Below, piece by piece: positions 7,841 to 16,193 of a stretch of DNA of 34,271 nucleotides. Source of the stretch: Burkholderia sp. S171. GTDB lineage: Bacteria > Pseudomonadota > Gammaproteobacteria > Burkholderiales > Burkholderiaceae. The DNA lies in the NCBI RefSeq assembly GCF_009766085.1, contig NZ_LMUF01000018.1, positions 1 through 34,271 on the forward strand. The letters are read 5' to 3'. Each line of letters begins with the position of its first letter. Positions within the stretch are counted from its first letter, which is position 1. The notes under the pieces are model-generated. The model was not told the DNA's origin, did not search any database, and worked only from the letters and a program-made list of their open reading frames with translations. A program made the position numbers and the translations under genes.

Positions 7841-8428
7841 CTGAACGCTCAACCGAGGCTTTGTCCACACGCTCCCATCCGATCCCAAGCGCGAATCAAG
7901 GACAGCACTCCGATAAAACAGGAATCAAACACACGAAAAAATGATCTTCGATTCCTGTGACCGAGCCGCAGACTTTCAAGTCAACGAAAGCCAGACCAAT
8001 ACCACTTCCCGCAACATCACACTGGCAGCGACGCATTGTTGATCTGCCGGTCCGTACGTTGCGCCTGCCGGTAGACCGCGCGCATCAGGACAGCGCTTGT
8101 GCCTCCGACGTCGGCACGAGCCGCCCCTTGGTACGTTCAAACAGACGCAATCCGCGTCTCGAGCGAGACCATCCAGGCGGCCCGAGTCTTGGCTTCGATC
8201 ACCAACACTTACCCGTACAGCTACCTAAAACACGCTGGCAAAAACTACAGATGTCCCATCGGCGTTCATCGGCAAGAATGAAAAAAAGTATTAGAAAGTA
8301 ATACAGCCGTATTCGTCTATCTAATCGGCCATTAAACTTTCCTTTACCAATTAATTAATTTGGTAGAACGTATCAACCGAACATTGTCGTCACTCACCTA
8401 TAACCACCATTGCAAAGGTATTTATCGG
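7841..8428. other. Gene-free decayed stretch with AT-rich inverted repeats
   Basis: No convincing gene was found between the integrase remnant and the acyltransferase; the short open frames here show no family motif. The last 150 bp are markedly AT-rich. Two inverted repeats stand out: GTATTA-N5-TAATAC at 8288-8304 and TACCAA-N9-TTGGTA at 8345-8365, the latter 64 bp before the acyltransferase start. They are candidates for regulator binding or for the AT-rich promoter of that gene. Confidence 0.5.
8345..8365 (+). promoter_or_regulatory. AT-rich inverted repeat upstream of acyltransferase
   Basis: TACCAA and TTGGTA flank nine A/T bases (TTAATTAAT). The symmetry and position, 64 bp before ATG 8429, suit an operator, but no regulator gene is adjacent. 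Confidence 0.3.
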
Positions 8429-9580
8429 ATGAATGAAACAAGTCATTTTTGCGGCCGCTATTATCCCCAGCTAGATGCTCTGCGCGGCATCGCTGCCCTG
8501 ATGGTCGTCATTAATCACTTCGTATTGGTCGGCCCGCTCTGGTGGATACCCAGGTCGCCGTTGCGCGTGCTGGCGCTCGGCCATGAAGCGGTCATCTTAT
8601 TCTTCATACTTAGCGGTTTTGTCCTGACACTCCAGCTAATATCGGACCGCCGCATTACGTATCGCGACTTCGTGATCAAGCGGATTTGCCGGATTTACCT
8701 GCCATATCTCGCCGTATTGTTTATCGCTTTTTCGGCCATTACTCTGATCAAGATAGAGCCTGTTGAATGGGCCGGTTCATGGTTCAACCATGTATGGACC
8801 GGATCATTCTCTGGCGGGGAAATACTGGATCATTTGTTATTCATCGGACAATATAAAGCCAATCGTGTGCTTCCAGTTATTTGGTCACTGATTTACGAAA
8901 TGCGTATCTCATTGATGATGCCGCTAGTCGTATATTGCGTCAGCCGCTTTTCCGCGCGTAGTTGCCTGGCTGTGGCGTTGTGCATTTCACTGGTTTCTTT
9001 CGCTTTTGCGATGGGCAGAAATACGGGCAAGAGCAGCAGCCCAAGCTTCACGGGCGACTGGGCGATGACGGCGCACTACCTGGGGATGTTCATCGTCGGC
9101 GCGACGCTGGCTTTCCACCGCATGGGCTGGCAACGATGGCTCTTGCAGGGCAATCGAACCCGGCTTGTTCTCGCCGCTTCAATCACGCTCTATTTCCTGT
9201 CGCGCTCGGTGATGTCAATTTCGTCGGGGGTCGTAGGCCAATACATTTTCGACTGGTGTGTCGCGGCGGGCGCTGCGGGGCTTGTCTGTACGGCAATCGT
9301 ATCCAGGCGCTTCACGTTGGTGCTGGCAAAAGGTCCGATCGTATTCCTGGGCAAGATCTCTTACAGCCTCTATCTGACTCATACTGTCGTTCTCCTTACG
9401 GTAATCCATCTGATGCCTGCTTCGGGTTCGGCATGGCATTCGATCGTGATAGCGGCGGTGCTTGTCATTCCCGTTGCTGCCGTAACTCACTTCCTGGTCG
9501 AGCGGCCGTCGATTTTTCTAGGGAAGTTCCTGACAGCGCGAAGCGCTCTCGCGTCCTCGCGCGCGAACCAGGCGTCCTGA
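8429..9580 (+). CDS. Acyltransferase 3 family membrane protein
   Basis: A 383-residue polytopic membrane protein with about ten helices. The N-terminal block YPQLDALRGIAALMVVINHF contains the conserved arginine and histidine of acyltransferase-3 enzymes, followed by LFFILSGFVLTLQL and, near the C terminus, GKISYSLYLTHTVVLL, which is also typical. It probably O-acylates a surface glycan or lipid-linked sugar. The ATG at 8429, preceded by AAAGG at 8414-8418, is preferred to a start at 8360 because the extra N-terminal residues do not match the family. It is a single-gene unit ended by a strong terminator. Its low-GC upstream region suggests horizontal acquisition. Confidence 0.85.
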   Translation: MNETSHFCGRYYPQLDALRGIAALMVVINHFVLVGPLWWIPRSPLRVLALGHEAVILFFILSGFVLTLQLISDRRITYRDFVIKRICRIYLPYLAVLFIAFSAITLIKIEPVEWAGSWFNHVWTGSFSGGEILDHLLFIGQYKANRVLPVIWSLIYEMRISLMMPLVVYCVSRFSARSCLAVALCISLVSFAFAMGRNTGKSSSPSFTGDWAMTAHYLGMFIVGATLAFHRMGWQRWLLQGNRTRLVLAASITLYFLSRSVMSISSGVVGQYIFDWCVAAGAAGLVCTAIVSRRFTLVLAKGPIVFLGKISYSLYLTHTVVLLTVIHLMPASGSAWHSIVIAAVLVIPVAAVTHFLVERPSIFLGKFLTARSALASSRANQAS

Positions 9581-9610
9581 AAGGGGCATCTTCAGGATCA
9601 CCTTTGATGC

Positions 9611-9633
9611 GCGGCGCCGAGGGCGCCGCTTTT
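9611..9633 (+). terminator. Rho-independent terminator after acyltransferase
   Basis: A perfect 8-bp GC stem, GCGGCGCC (9611-9618) with GGCGCCGC (9622-9629), has a 3-nt loop and is followed by TTTT, 30 bp after the acyltransferase stop. It insulates the biuret operon from the accessory region. Confidence 0.85.
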
Positions 9634-9732
9634 GTGCGTGCACGACGCTCAACGGTGCACCGCGCACCAGCAGCTAAATCACCGGGCACTCAATAAGCCG
9701 TCGTGGGAAGCCCGCGTGATGGCCGCAGAGCC

Positions 9733-9750
9733 TTGTGCCACGAGGCACAA
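9733..9750 (+). promoter_or_regulatory. Inverted repeat, candidate activator site
   Basis: TTGTGCC-N4-GGCACAA is a perfect 7-bp inverted repeat centred about 65 bp upstream of the predicted sigma-54 start point. The position suits an enhancer-binding activator. It is not a clean match to the classical NtrC consensus (GCAC-N5-GGTGC type), so the protein is left unnamed. Confidence 0.4.
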
Positions 9751-9779
9751 CAGCCATAAACGCGAACAGCCCTTACTCC

Positions 9780-9795
9780 TGGCATAGCTCCTGCA
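9780..9795 (+). promoter_or_regulatory. Candidate sigma-54 (RpoN) promoter of biuret/triuret operon
   Basis: TGGCATAGCTCCTGCA contains the -24 GG (9781-9782) and -12 GC (9793-9794) exactly 10 bp apart, with the expected TGGCA and TGC surroundings. The predicted start is near 9806. RpoN dependence would fit a nitrogen-scavenging operon. No good sigma-70 promoter was seen as an alternative. Confidence 0.6.
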
Positions 9796-9799
9796 TTAA

Positions 9800-9831
9800 T
9801 GAATTCCATCTTGTATGCAAGACGGAATTCA
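9800..9831 (+). promoter_or_regulatory. Palindromic operator, candidate GntR-regulator site
   Basis: TGAATTCCATCTTG (9800-9813) and CAAGACGGAATTCA (9818-9831) are inverted repeats with one mismatch around TATG. The core CTTGTATGCAAG resembles the short palindromes bound by GntR/FCD regulators, and such a regulator (16612-17343) closes the operon. The site covers the predicted transcription start, so bound protein would block transcription. As RNA, the same arms would form a hairpin reaching the first base of the leader frame's ATG. Confidence 0.6.
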
Positions 9832-9962
9832 TGTCCAAGCTCACTGATCCATTCGACCCGTCCACGCATCGCGGCTCATTTAGCTGCGCTTTCGGCGCGA
9901 CCGGCACGCCGGCTTTCGGCGCTGGATCACTTACCTCCACAGTCTTCAGAACCGCTCAATAA
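9831..9962 (+). CDS. Possible 43-residue leader peptide
   Basis: A short open frame starts at ATG 9831, right at the edge of the palindrome, and ends 23 bp before the substrate-binding protein gene. It begins MSKLTDPFDPSTHRG and has one cysteine. GACGGA at 9821-9826 could serve as a ribosome binding site but lies inside the hairpin arm. Short DPFDPS-type peptides preceding ABC-transporter genes are a pattern I recall from related bacteria, but I cannot verify homology here. It may be a genuine small protein, a translational leader, or chance. Confidence 0.4.
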   Translation: MSKLTDPFDPSTHRGSFSCAFGATGTPAFGAGSLTSTVFRTAQ

Positions 9963-9985
9963 CCGCTAACCAGGAGTCGAATGAC

Positions 9986-11083
9986 ATGACTAGCCGCCGC
10001 ACTTTTATCAAAGACGCGAGCCTGTTGGCACTCGCGACCATGGCCCCGTTCCGGTCGGTGTTCGCTGCGGGCAACACAACGGTCGGCGTGATCTATGTGG
10101 GTGCGCGCGGCGACTATGGCTACAACCAGGCGCAGGCGTCGGCGGCGGCAATCATCAAGAAGCTGCCCAACGTCAAGGTCGTGGAAGAAGAGAACGTGCC
10201 CGAGACCATAGCGGTCCAGAAGACCATGGAAGCGATGATCGAACAGGACGGCGCCACGCTTGTTTTCGCGACCTCGTTCGGATACTTCGATCCGCATGTG
10301 CTCAAGATGGCCGCCAAGTATCCGAACGTCCGGTTCGCGCATTGCGGTGGTTTATGGAAGCAGGGCAATCCGCCGAACATCGCGAGCTATTTTGGTTATA
10401 TCGATGAATGCCAGTACCTGAACGGCGTGGTGGCGGGCCACATGAGCAAGAGCAGGAAGCTCGGCTTCGTGGCGGCCAAGCCGATCCCGCAGGTGCTGCG
10501 CAATATCAACTCGTTCACGCTCGGCGCGCAGTCCGTCGATCCGGCCATCACCACGCAGGTTATTTTCACCGGCGACTGGTCGATGCCGGTGAAGGAAGCG
10601 GAAGCGACCAACAGTCTCGTCGACCAGGGTTGCGATGTCATCACTTGTCACGTCGATGGCCCGAAGGTGGTGGTGGAAACGGCGGAGAAGCGCGGCGTGA
10701 TGAGTTGCGGTTATCACGCAAGCCAGGCGGCTCTCGCGCCCAAAGGTTATCTCACTGGCGCCGAGTGGGACTGGGCGACGCCCTACAAGGCACTTGTCGC
10801 CGATGCGCAGGCCGGCAAGCCCCAGCCCAACGTGCTGCGCGGCGGTCTCAAGGAAGGTTTCGTCAAGATGTCGCCGTACGGCGCGAAGGTCACGCCCGAC
10901 GCGAAGAAGGCGGCGGACACGATCAAGGGCAGCATGATGGCGGGCGACTTCGTGATCTTCAAGGGGCCGGTGAAGGACAACAAAGGCGGTGTGGCGATCG
11001 CCTCCGGAACAAGTCACGTACAGACCGACTACACGCTTGAGAGCATGAATTATCTCGTGGTGGGTGTGGCCGGCCAGATCTGA
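9986..11083 (+). CDS. BMP-family ABC transporter substrate-binding protein (predicted biuret/triuret binder)
   Basis: A 365-residue periplasmic binding protein of the BMP/PnrA-like family (basic membrane lipoprotein type), whose known members bind nucleosides. The N terminus carries a twin-arginine motif, SRRTFIK, and a hydrophobic stretch ending SVFAAG, so export by Tat is likely; there is no lipobox cysteine. Family blocks include VGVIYVGARGDYGYNQAQ, YFGYIDECQYLNGVVAG and the GCDVITCHVDGP region. ATG 9986 follows AGGAG (9972-9976). The ligand is inferred from context: the transporter genes enclose the biuret hydrolase and triuret hydrolase-like genes, so urea oligomers are the likely cargo rather than nucleosides. 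Confidence 0.85.
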   Translation: MTSRRTFIKDASLLALATMAPFRSVFAAGNTTVGVIYVGARGDYGYNQAQASAAAIIKKLPNVKVVEEENVPETIAVQKTMEAMIEQDGATLVFATSFGYFDPHVLKMAAKYPNVRFAHCGGLWKQGNPPNIASYFGYIDECQYLNGVVAGHMSKSRKLGFVAAKPIPQVLRNINSFTLGAQSVDPAITTQVIFTGDWSMPVKEAEATNSLVDQGCDVITCHVDGPKVVVETAEKRGVMSCGYHASQAALAPKGYLTGAEWDWATPYKALVADAQAGKPQPNVLRGGLKEGFVKMSPYGAKVTPDAKKAADTIKGSMMAGDFVIFKGPVKDNKGGVAIASGTSHVQTDYTLESMNYLVVGVAGQI

Positions 11084-11117
11084 TGATTAGTCATGCTGAT
11101 CTCCTGAAGGAGTCGTG

Positions 11118-12233
11118 ATGCGTCCTCATGCCCAGACTGCCCGCGTATTGCTCGCCTTGTTGCCGGCGATCCCGACGGTGCTTGCGCTTGTCGGAACCCT
11201 CGTGCTGTTTTCGTTATTCCTGCTGGTGCAGGGTCAACCGGTTCTGGATGCCGTCGGCCTGATTTTCCAGGGCGCGTTCGGCTCGTCGTTTGCCTGGCAA
11301 AGCACCTTGCTGCGCGCTTCGCCGCTGATGCTGACGGCGCTGTGCGTCGCGTTGCCCGCGCAGGTCGGATTGGTCGTGATTGGCGGCGAGGGTGCGCTGG
11401 CGCTGGGTGGCATGTGCGCGGCCATCGTTCCGGAGATGCTTCCGGCCAGCACGCCATGGCTGATCGCCACGCCGTTGATGGCGATCGCGGGCATGCTGGC
11501 GGGCGCGCTTTGGATTGGTGCGGTGGGCGCGCTGCGGCAATGGCGAGGGGTCAACGAGACCATTAGCAGCCTGTTGATGGCGTATATCGCCATTGCGCTG
11601 TTCAAGCACCTGGTCGAAGGGCCGCTGCGCGACCCGGCAAGTCTCAACAAGCCCTCTACGCTCCCCGTCCCGCCATCGATGATGATCGGGTCACTCCCGG
11701 GTCTCGAAGTCCACTGGGGCCTCTTCTGGGGCGTCCTTGCGTGCATCGGCGCGTGGGTCTTCGTCAAGTACAGCACCAAGGGCTTTGCGATGCGCGTAGT
11801 CGGCGGCAGCAATCGCGCGGCGCGACTGGTCGGCTTGCCGGTGAACCTGCTTGCGCTGGCCGCCTGCGCGCTCGGCGGCGCGGCGGCGGGCCTTGCCGGC
11901 ATGTTCGAAGTCGCAGCGGTGCAGGGCAGCGCGAACGCGTCGTTGCTCGCCGGGTACGGATACGCGGGCATTCTTGTCGCCTTCGCCGCCCGCCAGAACC
12001 CGCTCGCGATCATTGTGTGCGCGCTGATGATCGGCGGGATCGAAGCGAGCGGCAGTCTGCTGCAACGCCGGCTCGATCTTCCCGATGCCACCACGCTTGT
12101 GCTGCAAGGTCTGTTGTTCGCGAACCTGCTGGCATGGGAAGCGCTGGGCGGGAGGATCGCCGCGTGGCGCGTGCAACTGCAGGCCGCCGCACTCACCGAC
12201 ATCAACTTGCCGATGGAGCAGACCCATGCCTGA
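11118..12233 (+). CDS. ABC transporter permease (BPD_transp_2 family)
   Basis: A 371-residue inner-membrane permease of the branched-chain amino acid/ribose/nucleoside type (BmpB/YufP-like), with about nine hydrophobic segments. The region RGVNETISSLLMAYIAIALF followed by the loop RVVGGSNRAARLVGLPVN is the conserved cytoplasmic coupling area. AAGGAG at 11107-11112 is well spaced from ATG 11118; a GTG one codon upstream is too close to it. It overlaps the second permease by 8 bp, indicating translational coupling. The two permeases would form the heterodimeric channel for the BMP-type binding protein. Confidence 0.9.
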   Translation: MRPHAQTARVLLALLPAIPTVLALVGTLVLFSLFLLVQGQPVLDAVGLIFQGAFGSSFAWQSTLLRASPLMLTALCVALPAQVGLVVIGGEGALALGGMCAAIVPEMLPASTPWLIATPLMAIAGMLAGALWIGAVGALRQWRGVNETISSLLMAYIAIALFKHLVEGPLRDPASLNKPSTLPVPPSMMIGSLPGLEVHWGLFWGVLACIGAWVFVKYSTKGFAMRVVGGSNRAARLVGLPVNLLALAACALGGAAAGLAGMFEVAAVQGSANASLLAGYGYAGILVAFAARQNPLAIIVCALMIGGIEASGSLLQRRLDLPDATTLVLQGLLFANLLAWEALGGRIAAWRVQLQAAALTDINLPMEQTHA

Positions 12234-13152
12234 CGCACATTCGCCCTTCGTGATCCTGCTGCTGTCCCTCTTCGCCGGCGCGATCCCCGTCAGCACGCCT
12301 TATCTGTTCGTGAGTTTGGGTGAATGCCTGACCGAGAAGGGCGGGCGGGTCAATCTCGGGCTCGAGGGTATTCTCGTCTCGGGTGCGATGAGCGGCTATG
12401 CCGCTTCGTTCCTGACCGGCTCGCCATGGGCCGGGGTGCTCGCGGCCGGGCTGGTCGGCTTGCTGCTCGGATGCTTGCACGGGCTCGTGTGTTCGCTGCC
12501 CCGGGTGTCGGACATCGCGTTCGGTATCGCGCTCATGTTGCTCGGGACCGGACTGGCGTTTTATCTGGGCAAGCCGTTTATTGAACCGCAGGCGCCGGGT
12601 CTTCAATCATTCGATCTCGGCACCTGGACGAGTTCTCCGCAGTTGCACAACGCGCTGCATATCAACCCGCTGTTCGTGATTGGCGTGGTGCTGGCGTTCG
12701 TATTGCAATGGGGGCTGCGCACTACGCGCTGGGGCATGACCTTGCGTCTGGTCGGCGATCATGCCGAGACCGCCCGCGCGATGGGTTATCCGCTCACGCG
12801 AATTCGCATTGCGGCGACAGCGGTGGGTGGCTTTTTCGCGGGGATCGGCGGGGCGTATCTGTCGCTTGTTTATCCGGGTAGCTGGAACGAAGGGCTTTCC
12901 AGCGGGCAGGGATTGATGGCCGTCGCGCTGGTTATTTTTGCGCGTTGGCAGCCGTTGCGATGCCTGTGGGCCGCGTTGCTTTTCGGCGCAGCGGGAGCGC
13001 TCGGGCCTGCGTTGCAATCGATTGGCGTGACGAGCGGTTATTACTTGTATAACGCCGCGCCCTACGTGCTCACGCTCGCCATCATGATTATCAATTGCCG
13101 TCCGGACCGGACGCTTGCCGGCGCACCGGGCGAGCTGAGTCTGACACGCTGA
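12226..13152 (+). CDS. ABC transporter permease (BPD_transp_2 family), second subunit
   Basis: A 308-residue permease, the YufQ/BmpD-like partner. The early block GECLTEKGGRVNLGLEGILV is diagnostic for this subunit, and the loop LRLVGDHAETARAMGYPL is the coupling region. The ATG at 12226 overlaps the preceding stop (ATGCCTGA). Although the frame is open further upstream, those codons lie inside the first permease and do not match the family. It precedes biuH by 36 bp. Confidence 0.9.
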   Translation: MPDAHSPFVILLLSLFAGAIPVSTPYLFVSLGECLTEKGGRVNLGLEGILVSGAMSGYAASFLTGSPWAGVLAAGLVGLLLGCLHGLVCSLPRVSDIAFGIALMLLGTGLAFYLGKPFIEPQAPGLQSFDLGTWTSSPQLHNALHINPLFVIGVVLAFVLQWGLRTTRWGMTLRLVGDHAETARAMGYPLTRIRIAATAVGGFFAGIGGAYLSLVYPGSWNEGLSSGQGLMAVALVIFARWQPLRCLWAALLFGAAGALGPALQSIGVTSGYYLYNAAPYVLTLAIMIINCRPDRTLAGAPGELSLTR

Positions 13153-13188
13153 ACGACCTGCTTACCCCTCCTCAAGGCGGCCACGACC

Positions 13189-13881
13189 ATGAACCGATTC
13201 ATTGAAGCTTCTCCGTACCCCTGGCCCTTCGATGGCAACCTGCGCCCGGATAACACAGCGCTTGTCGTGATCGACATGCAGACGGATTTCTGCGGCCACG
13301 GCGGTTACGTCGACAAGATGGGATATGACTTGTCGCTGACCCGCGCGCCGATCGAGCCGATCAAGCGCGTGATGGCCATGATGCGCGAGCAGGGTTTTAC
13401 GATCATTCATACGCGCGAAGGGCATCGGCCGGATTTGTCGGACCTGCCGGCGAACAAGCGTTGGCGCAGCCGCCGCGCGGGTACTGAAGGCGTGGGCATT
13501 GGCGACGACGGCCCGTGCGGCCGTATCCTCGTACGGGGTGAACCGGGCTGGGAAATCATCAATGAACTGGCACCGCTGCCAGGCGAGATCGTGATCGACA
13601 AACCCGGCAAGGGCTCGTTCTGTGCGACCGATCTCGAGTTGATCCTGCGTACGCGGGGCATCGTGAACCTGGTGTTGACCGGGATCACTACGGACGTCTG
13701 CGTCCACACCACCATGCGCGAAGCGAACGACCGCGGCTTCGAATGCACGGTCCTCGCGGACTGCTGCGGTGCGACCGACCCCGCCAATCATCAGGCGGCT
13801 CTGCACATGATCACGATGCAAGGCGGCGTGTTCGGCGCGGTCTCCGATTCGAGCGCGCTCCTGACCACGCTCGGCGGTTGA
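13189..13881 (+). CDS. biuH: Biuret hydrolase (isochorismatase-like cysteine hydrolase)
   Basis: A 230-residue amidohydrolase of the isochorismatase superfamily. The catalytic triad is visible: Asp29 in VVIDMQTDF, Lys138 in IDKPGKGSF and Cys171 in [16 protein letters not shown]. Blocks [51 protein letters not shown] and [14 protein letters not shown] agree closely with the characterised biuret hydrolase of Rhizobium leguminosarum as I recall it, and the triad aligns with its D36/K142/C175 after a 3-residue loop insertion near residue 100. It should hydrolyse biuret to allophanate and ammonia. The gene sits between transporter permease and ATPase genes, 2 bp from the latter. An alternative is ureidoacrylate hydrolase (RutB), less likely given the similarity and the lack of rut neighbours. 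Confidence 0.88.
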   Translation: MNRFIEASPYPWPFDGNLRPDNTALVVIDMQTDFCGHGGYVDKMGYDLSLTRAPIEPIKRVMAMMREQGFTIIHTREGHRPDLSDLPANKRWRSRRAGTEGVGIGDDGPCGRILVRGEPGWEIINELAPLPGEIVIDKPGKGSFCATDLELILRTRGIVNLVLTGITTDVCVHTTMREANDRGFECTVLADCCGATDPANHQAALHMITMQGGVFGAVSDSSALLTTLGG

Positions 13882-13883
13882 TC

Positions 13884-15494
13884 ATGTCGGCTCCTCAGCA
13901 TGCGTTAGAGGTGGAAGTGCACAACGCCGGCAAGTCGTTCGGTGCATTTCGCGCGCTGGATAACGTGTCCATCAAGGTTCGGCCGGGCACGGTACACGCG
14001 CTGCTCGGTGAAAATGGTGCGGGCAAAAGTACCCTCGTGAAAGGGCTGGTAGGTTACGGTCTGCTCGACGAAGGCCAGATCTCAGCCGATGGCCGTGAGG
14101 TTCACATCGCTTCGCCGCGCGATGCACAAGCGCTGGGTATCGGCATGGTGTACCAGCATTTCACGCTGGCGTCGGGGTTGTCGGTGGAGGAGAACCTGCT
14201 GCTTGCACGCGGGAGTTTGCCCTGGAAAATCGACTGGACAGCGGAACGCGAAGCACTGAATGCGTTCATGCAGCGGATGCCGTTTCGGTTGCCGCTCGAT
14301 GCGCCGGTATCCGGTTTAGCGGCAGGGGAAAAGCAGAAGCTCGAAATTCTCAAGCAGTTGTATCTCAGGCAGCGTTTCCTGATCCTCGATGAACCGACTT
14401 CCGTGCTGACGCCGCAAGAGGCGGATGAAGTGCTCGGCCTGATGCGCGACCTGACAACGCGCGGCGAGTTGACCGTGCTGATGATCACGCACAAGTTCCG
14501 CGAAGTGATGGCGTATGCCGACGACGTGACCGTCCTGCGCAAGGGCAGGCAGGTGGGGACGAGCGCGGTATCGGCGACCAGCCGCGATGCGCTTGCCGGT
14601 TTGATGATGGGCGCCGCTGAGACGCGCGACACCGCGGTCATGGACGCGGTCAATGCCGAACGGGTCGCGCGCAAACCGGTGGACCCGGCGGCGCGTATAC
14701 GCCTTGCCATGAGGAACATATCTATCGACGATGATCGCGGCCATGCGGCGGTCAAGGGTGCGTCGCTTCAAGTTCGATCGGGTGAAATACTTGGGATCGC
14801 GGGCGTATCGGGGAATGGGCAGAAGGAGATGGTCGAGGGGTTGGTCGGGCAACGCCGCGTGAAGACGGGCGAGATGGAGATAGCGGGTGACGCATACCAC
14901 GCCACACGCGAGGAAATGACGCAGCGGCGTGTGTTCGCCATCCCTGAAGAACCGCTTAAAAACGCGTGCGTGGCGAACATGAGCGTCGCGCAAAACCTGG
15001 CTCTCCGCGACTTCGACCGCACGCCATTGCGTCGCGGCGGCTGGCGTCTCGACAGGCGTGCGATGCGGGACCGCGCCGCGCATCTCATCGCCGATTTCAA
15101 CGTCCGTCCGCCGTTACCCGAACGCGCCATCGGCACGCTCTCGGGTGGCAACGTCCAGCGTGCGGTACTTGCCCGCGAGCTAGGTCAACCGGTCGATGTG
15201 CTGATCGTGGCGAACCCCGTGTTCGGTCTCGACTTCGCATCGGTGGCGGATATTCATGCACGCATCATGGCGGCGCGCGATGCCGGTGCGGCGGTCCTGC
15301 TCGTGAGCGAAGACCTGGATGAACTGCTGGAACTGGCGGACCGGATAGTCGTGATCGCGGAGGGGGAACTCGTGTACGAGACGCCGGCTGCGAGTGCCGA
15401 CCGAGCGACGCTGGGCCACTACATGGCGGGACAGGGTGACTCGGCGACGCACGTGGCTCCAATTGCCGAAGCCTTGAAAGAGGTGATCGAATGA
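13884..15494 (+). CDS. ABC transporter double ATPase (BmpC/YufO/RbsA type)
   Basis: A 536-residue protein with two nucleotide-binding domains. Domain 1 has Walker [10 protein letters not shown] (42-50), Walker B LILDEPTS (about 166-173) and a variant signature LAAGEKQ. Domain 2 has the degenerate Walker [10 protein letters not shown] usual in this subfamily, an intact signature LSGGNVQR and a divergent Walker B region [12 protein letters not shown] 13884 is 2 bp after biuH; upstream in-frame codons lie within biuH. It would power uptake through the two permeases. Interposition between biuH and the triuret hydrolase-like gene ties transport and hydrolysis together. Confidence 0.92.
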   Translation: MSAPQHALEVEVHNAGKSFGAFRALDNVSIKVRPGTVHALLGENGAGKSTLVKGLVGYGLLDEGQISADGREVHIASPRDAQALGIGMVYQHFTLASGLSVEENLLLARGSLPWKIDWTAEREALNAFMQRMPFRLPLDAPVSGLAAGEKQKLEILKQLYLRQRFLILDEPTSVLTPQEADEVLGLMRDLTTRGELTVLMITHKFREVMAYADDVTVLRKGRQVGTSAVSATSRDALAGLMMGAAETRDTAVMDAVNAERVARKPVDPAARIRLAMRNISIDDDRGHAAVKGASLQVRSGEILGIAGVSGNGQKEMVEGLVGQRRVKTGEMEIAGDAYHATREEMTQRRVFAIPEEPLKNACVANMSVAQNLALRDFDRTPLRRGGWRLDRRAMRDRAAHLIADFNVRPPLPERAIGTLSGGNVQRAVLARELGQPVDVLIVANPVFGLDFASVADIHARIMAARDAGAAVLLVSEDLDELLELADRIVVIAEGELVYETPAASADRATLGHYMAGQGDSATHVAPIAEALKEVIE

Positions 15495-15519
15495 GACTGC
15501 ACCGTTGCGGGGACCCGCT

Positions 15520-16179
15520 ATGACGATCACGATACCGGCGCTACCCGGACCCTTTACATTCGATCCATCGACAACCGCGCTCGTCATCATCGACATGCAG
15601 CGGGACTTCATCGAGCCCGGCGGTTTTGGAGAATCGCTGGGCAATGATGTATCGCTGCTTGCGCAGATTGTCCCGACTGTCTCCGCGCTGCTGGCCTTGG
15701 CACGGGAAAGCGGGTGGTTCGTAGTCCATACGCGCGAATCGCATGCAGCGGATCTGTCGGACTGTCCACCGGCCAAGCGCCTTCGCGGCGCACCCAATGC
15801 ACGTATTGGAGACGAAGGGCCGATGGGCCGCATCCTGATTCGCGGCGAACCCGGCAATGCGATCGTCGATGCACTTGCTCCAACCGAAGGCGAGCTTGTC
15901 ATCGATAAACCCGGCAAGGGCGCGTTCTATGCGACGTTGTTGACTCAGGAACTAGAGGCGCGGCATATCACGCATCTGGTTTTCGCTGGCGTCACGACAG
16001 AGGTGTGCGTGCAGACCTCGATGCGCGAAGCGAACGACCGCGGTTACGACTGCCTGCTTGTCGAGGACGCGACCGCCAGCTATTTTCCGGCGTTCAAGCA
16101 GGCGACGCTAGAGATGGTGCGGTCGCAAGGCGGGATTGTTGGATGGACCGCGCCCCTGTCATCTTTTACCGCTGCATGA
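15520..16179 (+). CDS. Cysteine hydrolase, probable triuret hydrolase (TrtA-like)
   Basis: A 219-residue isochorismatase-superfamily amidohydrolase, paralogous to BiuH. Asp25 (VIIDMQRDF), Lys130 (IDKPGKGAF) and Cys163 ([16 protein letters not shown]) form the triad. It differs from BiuH in the segment after the cysteine helix ([12 protein letters not shown] versus ADCCGATD) and in the substrate-facing loop [23 protein letters not shown] sister enzyme to BiuH in other proteobacteria is the triuret hydrolase TrtA, which yields carboxybiuret plus ammonia. The operon context makes that the best assignment, but substrate specificity in this superfamily cannot be read from motifs alone. GGGGA at 15509-15513 supports ATG 15520. 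Confidence 0.7.
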   Translation: MTITIPALPGPFTFDPSTTALVIIDMQRDFIEPGGFGESLGNDVSLLAQIVPTVSALLALARESGWFVVHTRESHAADLSDCPPAKRLRGAPNARIGDEGPMGRILIRGEPGNAIVDALAPTEGELVIDKPGKGAFYATLLTQELEARHITHLVFAGVTTEVCVQTSMREANDRGYDCLLVEDATASYFPAFKQATLEMVRSQGGIVGWTAPLSSFTAA

Positions 16180-16193
16180 GGGACTTGCCGACG

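Noticed and set aside
7957..8301. Open frames of 60 to 114 codons between the integrase remnant and the acyltransferase
   Set aside because: No family motif, no ribosome binding site and no consistent frame. They are treated as decayed or non-coding DNA.
9634..9680. GGTGC/GCACC repeats before the biuret operon as NtrC sites
   Set aside because: The half-sites face the wrong way or have a spacing that differs from the GCAC-N5-GGTGC pattern, so they were not called.
10352..12238. Long antisense frames opposite the binding-protein and permease genes
   Set aside because: They overlap well-supported coding sequences entirely, have no ribosome binding sites and read as low-complexity Arg/Pro/Ala protein.
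13189..13881. Ureidoacrylate amidohydrolase RutB or isochorismatase as the function of the first cysteine hydrolase
   Set aside because: Sequence blocks match biuret hydrolase better, and there are no rutACDFG genes or siderophore genes nearby.
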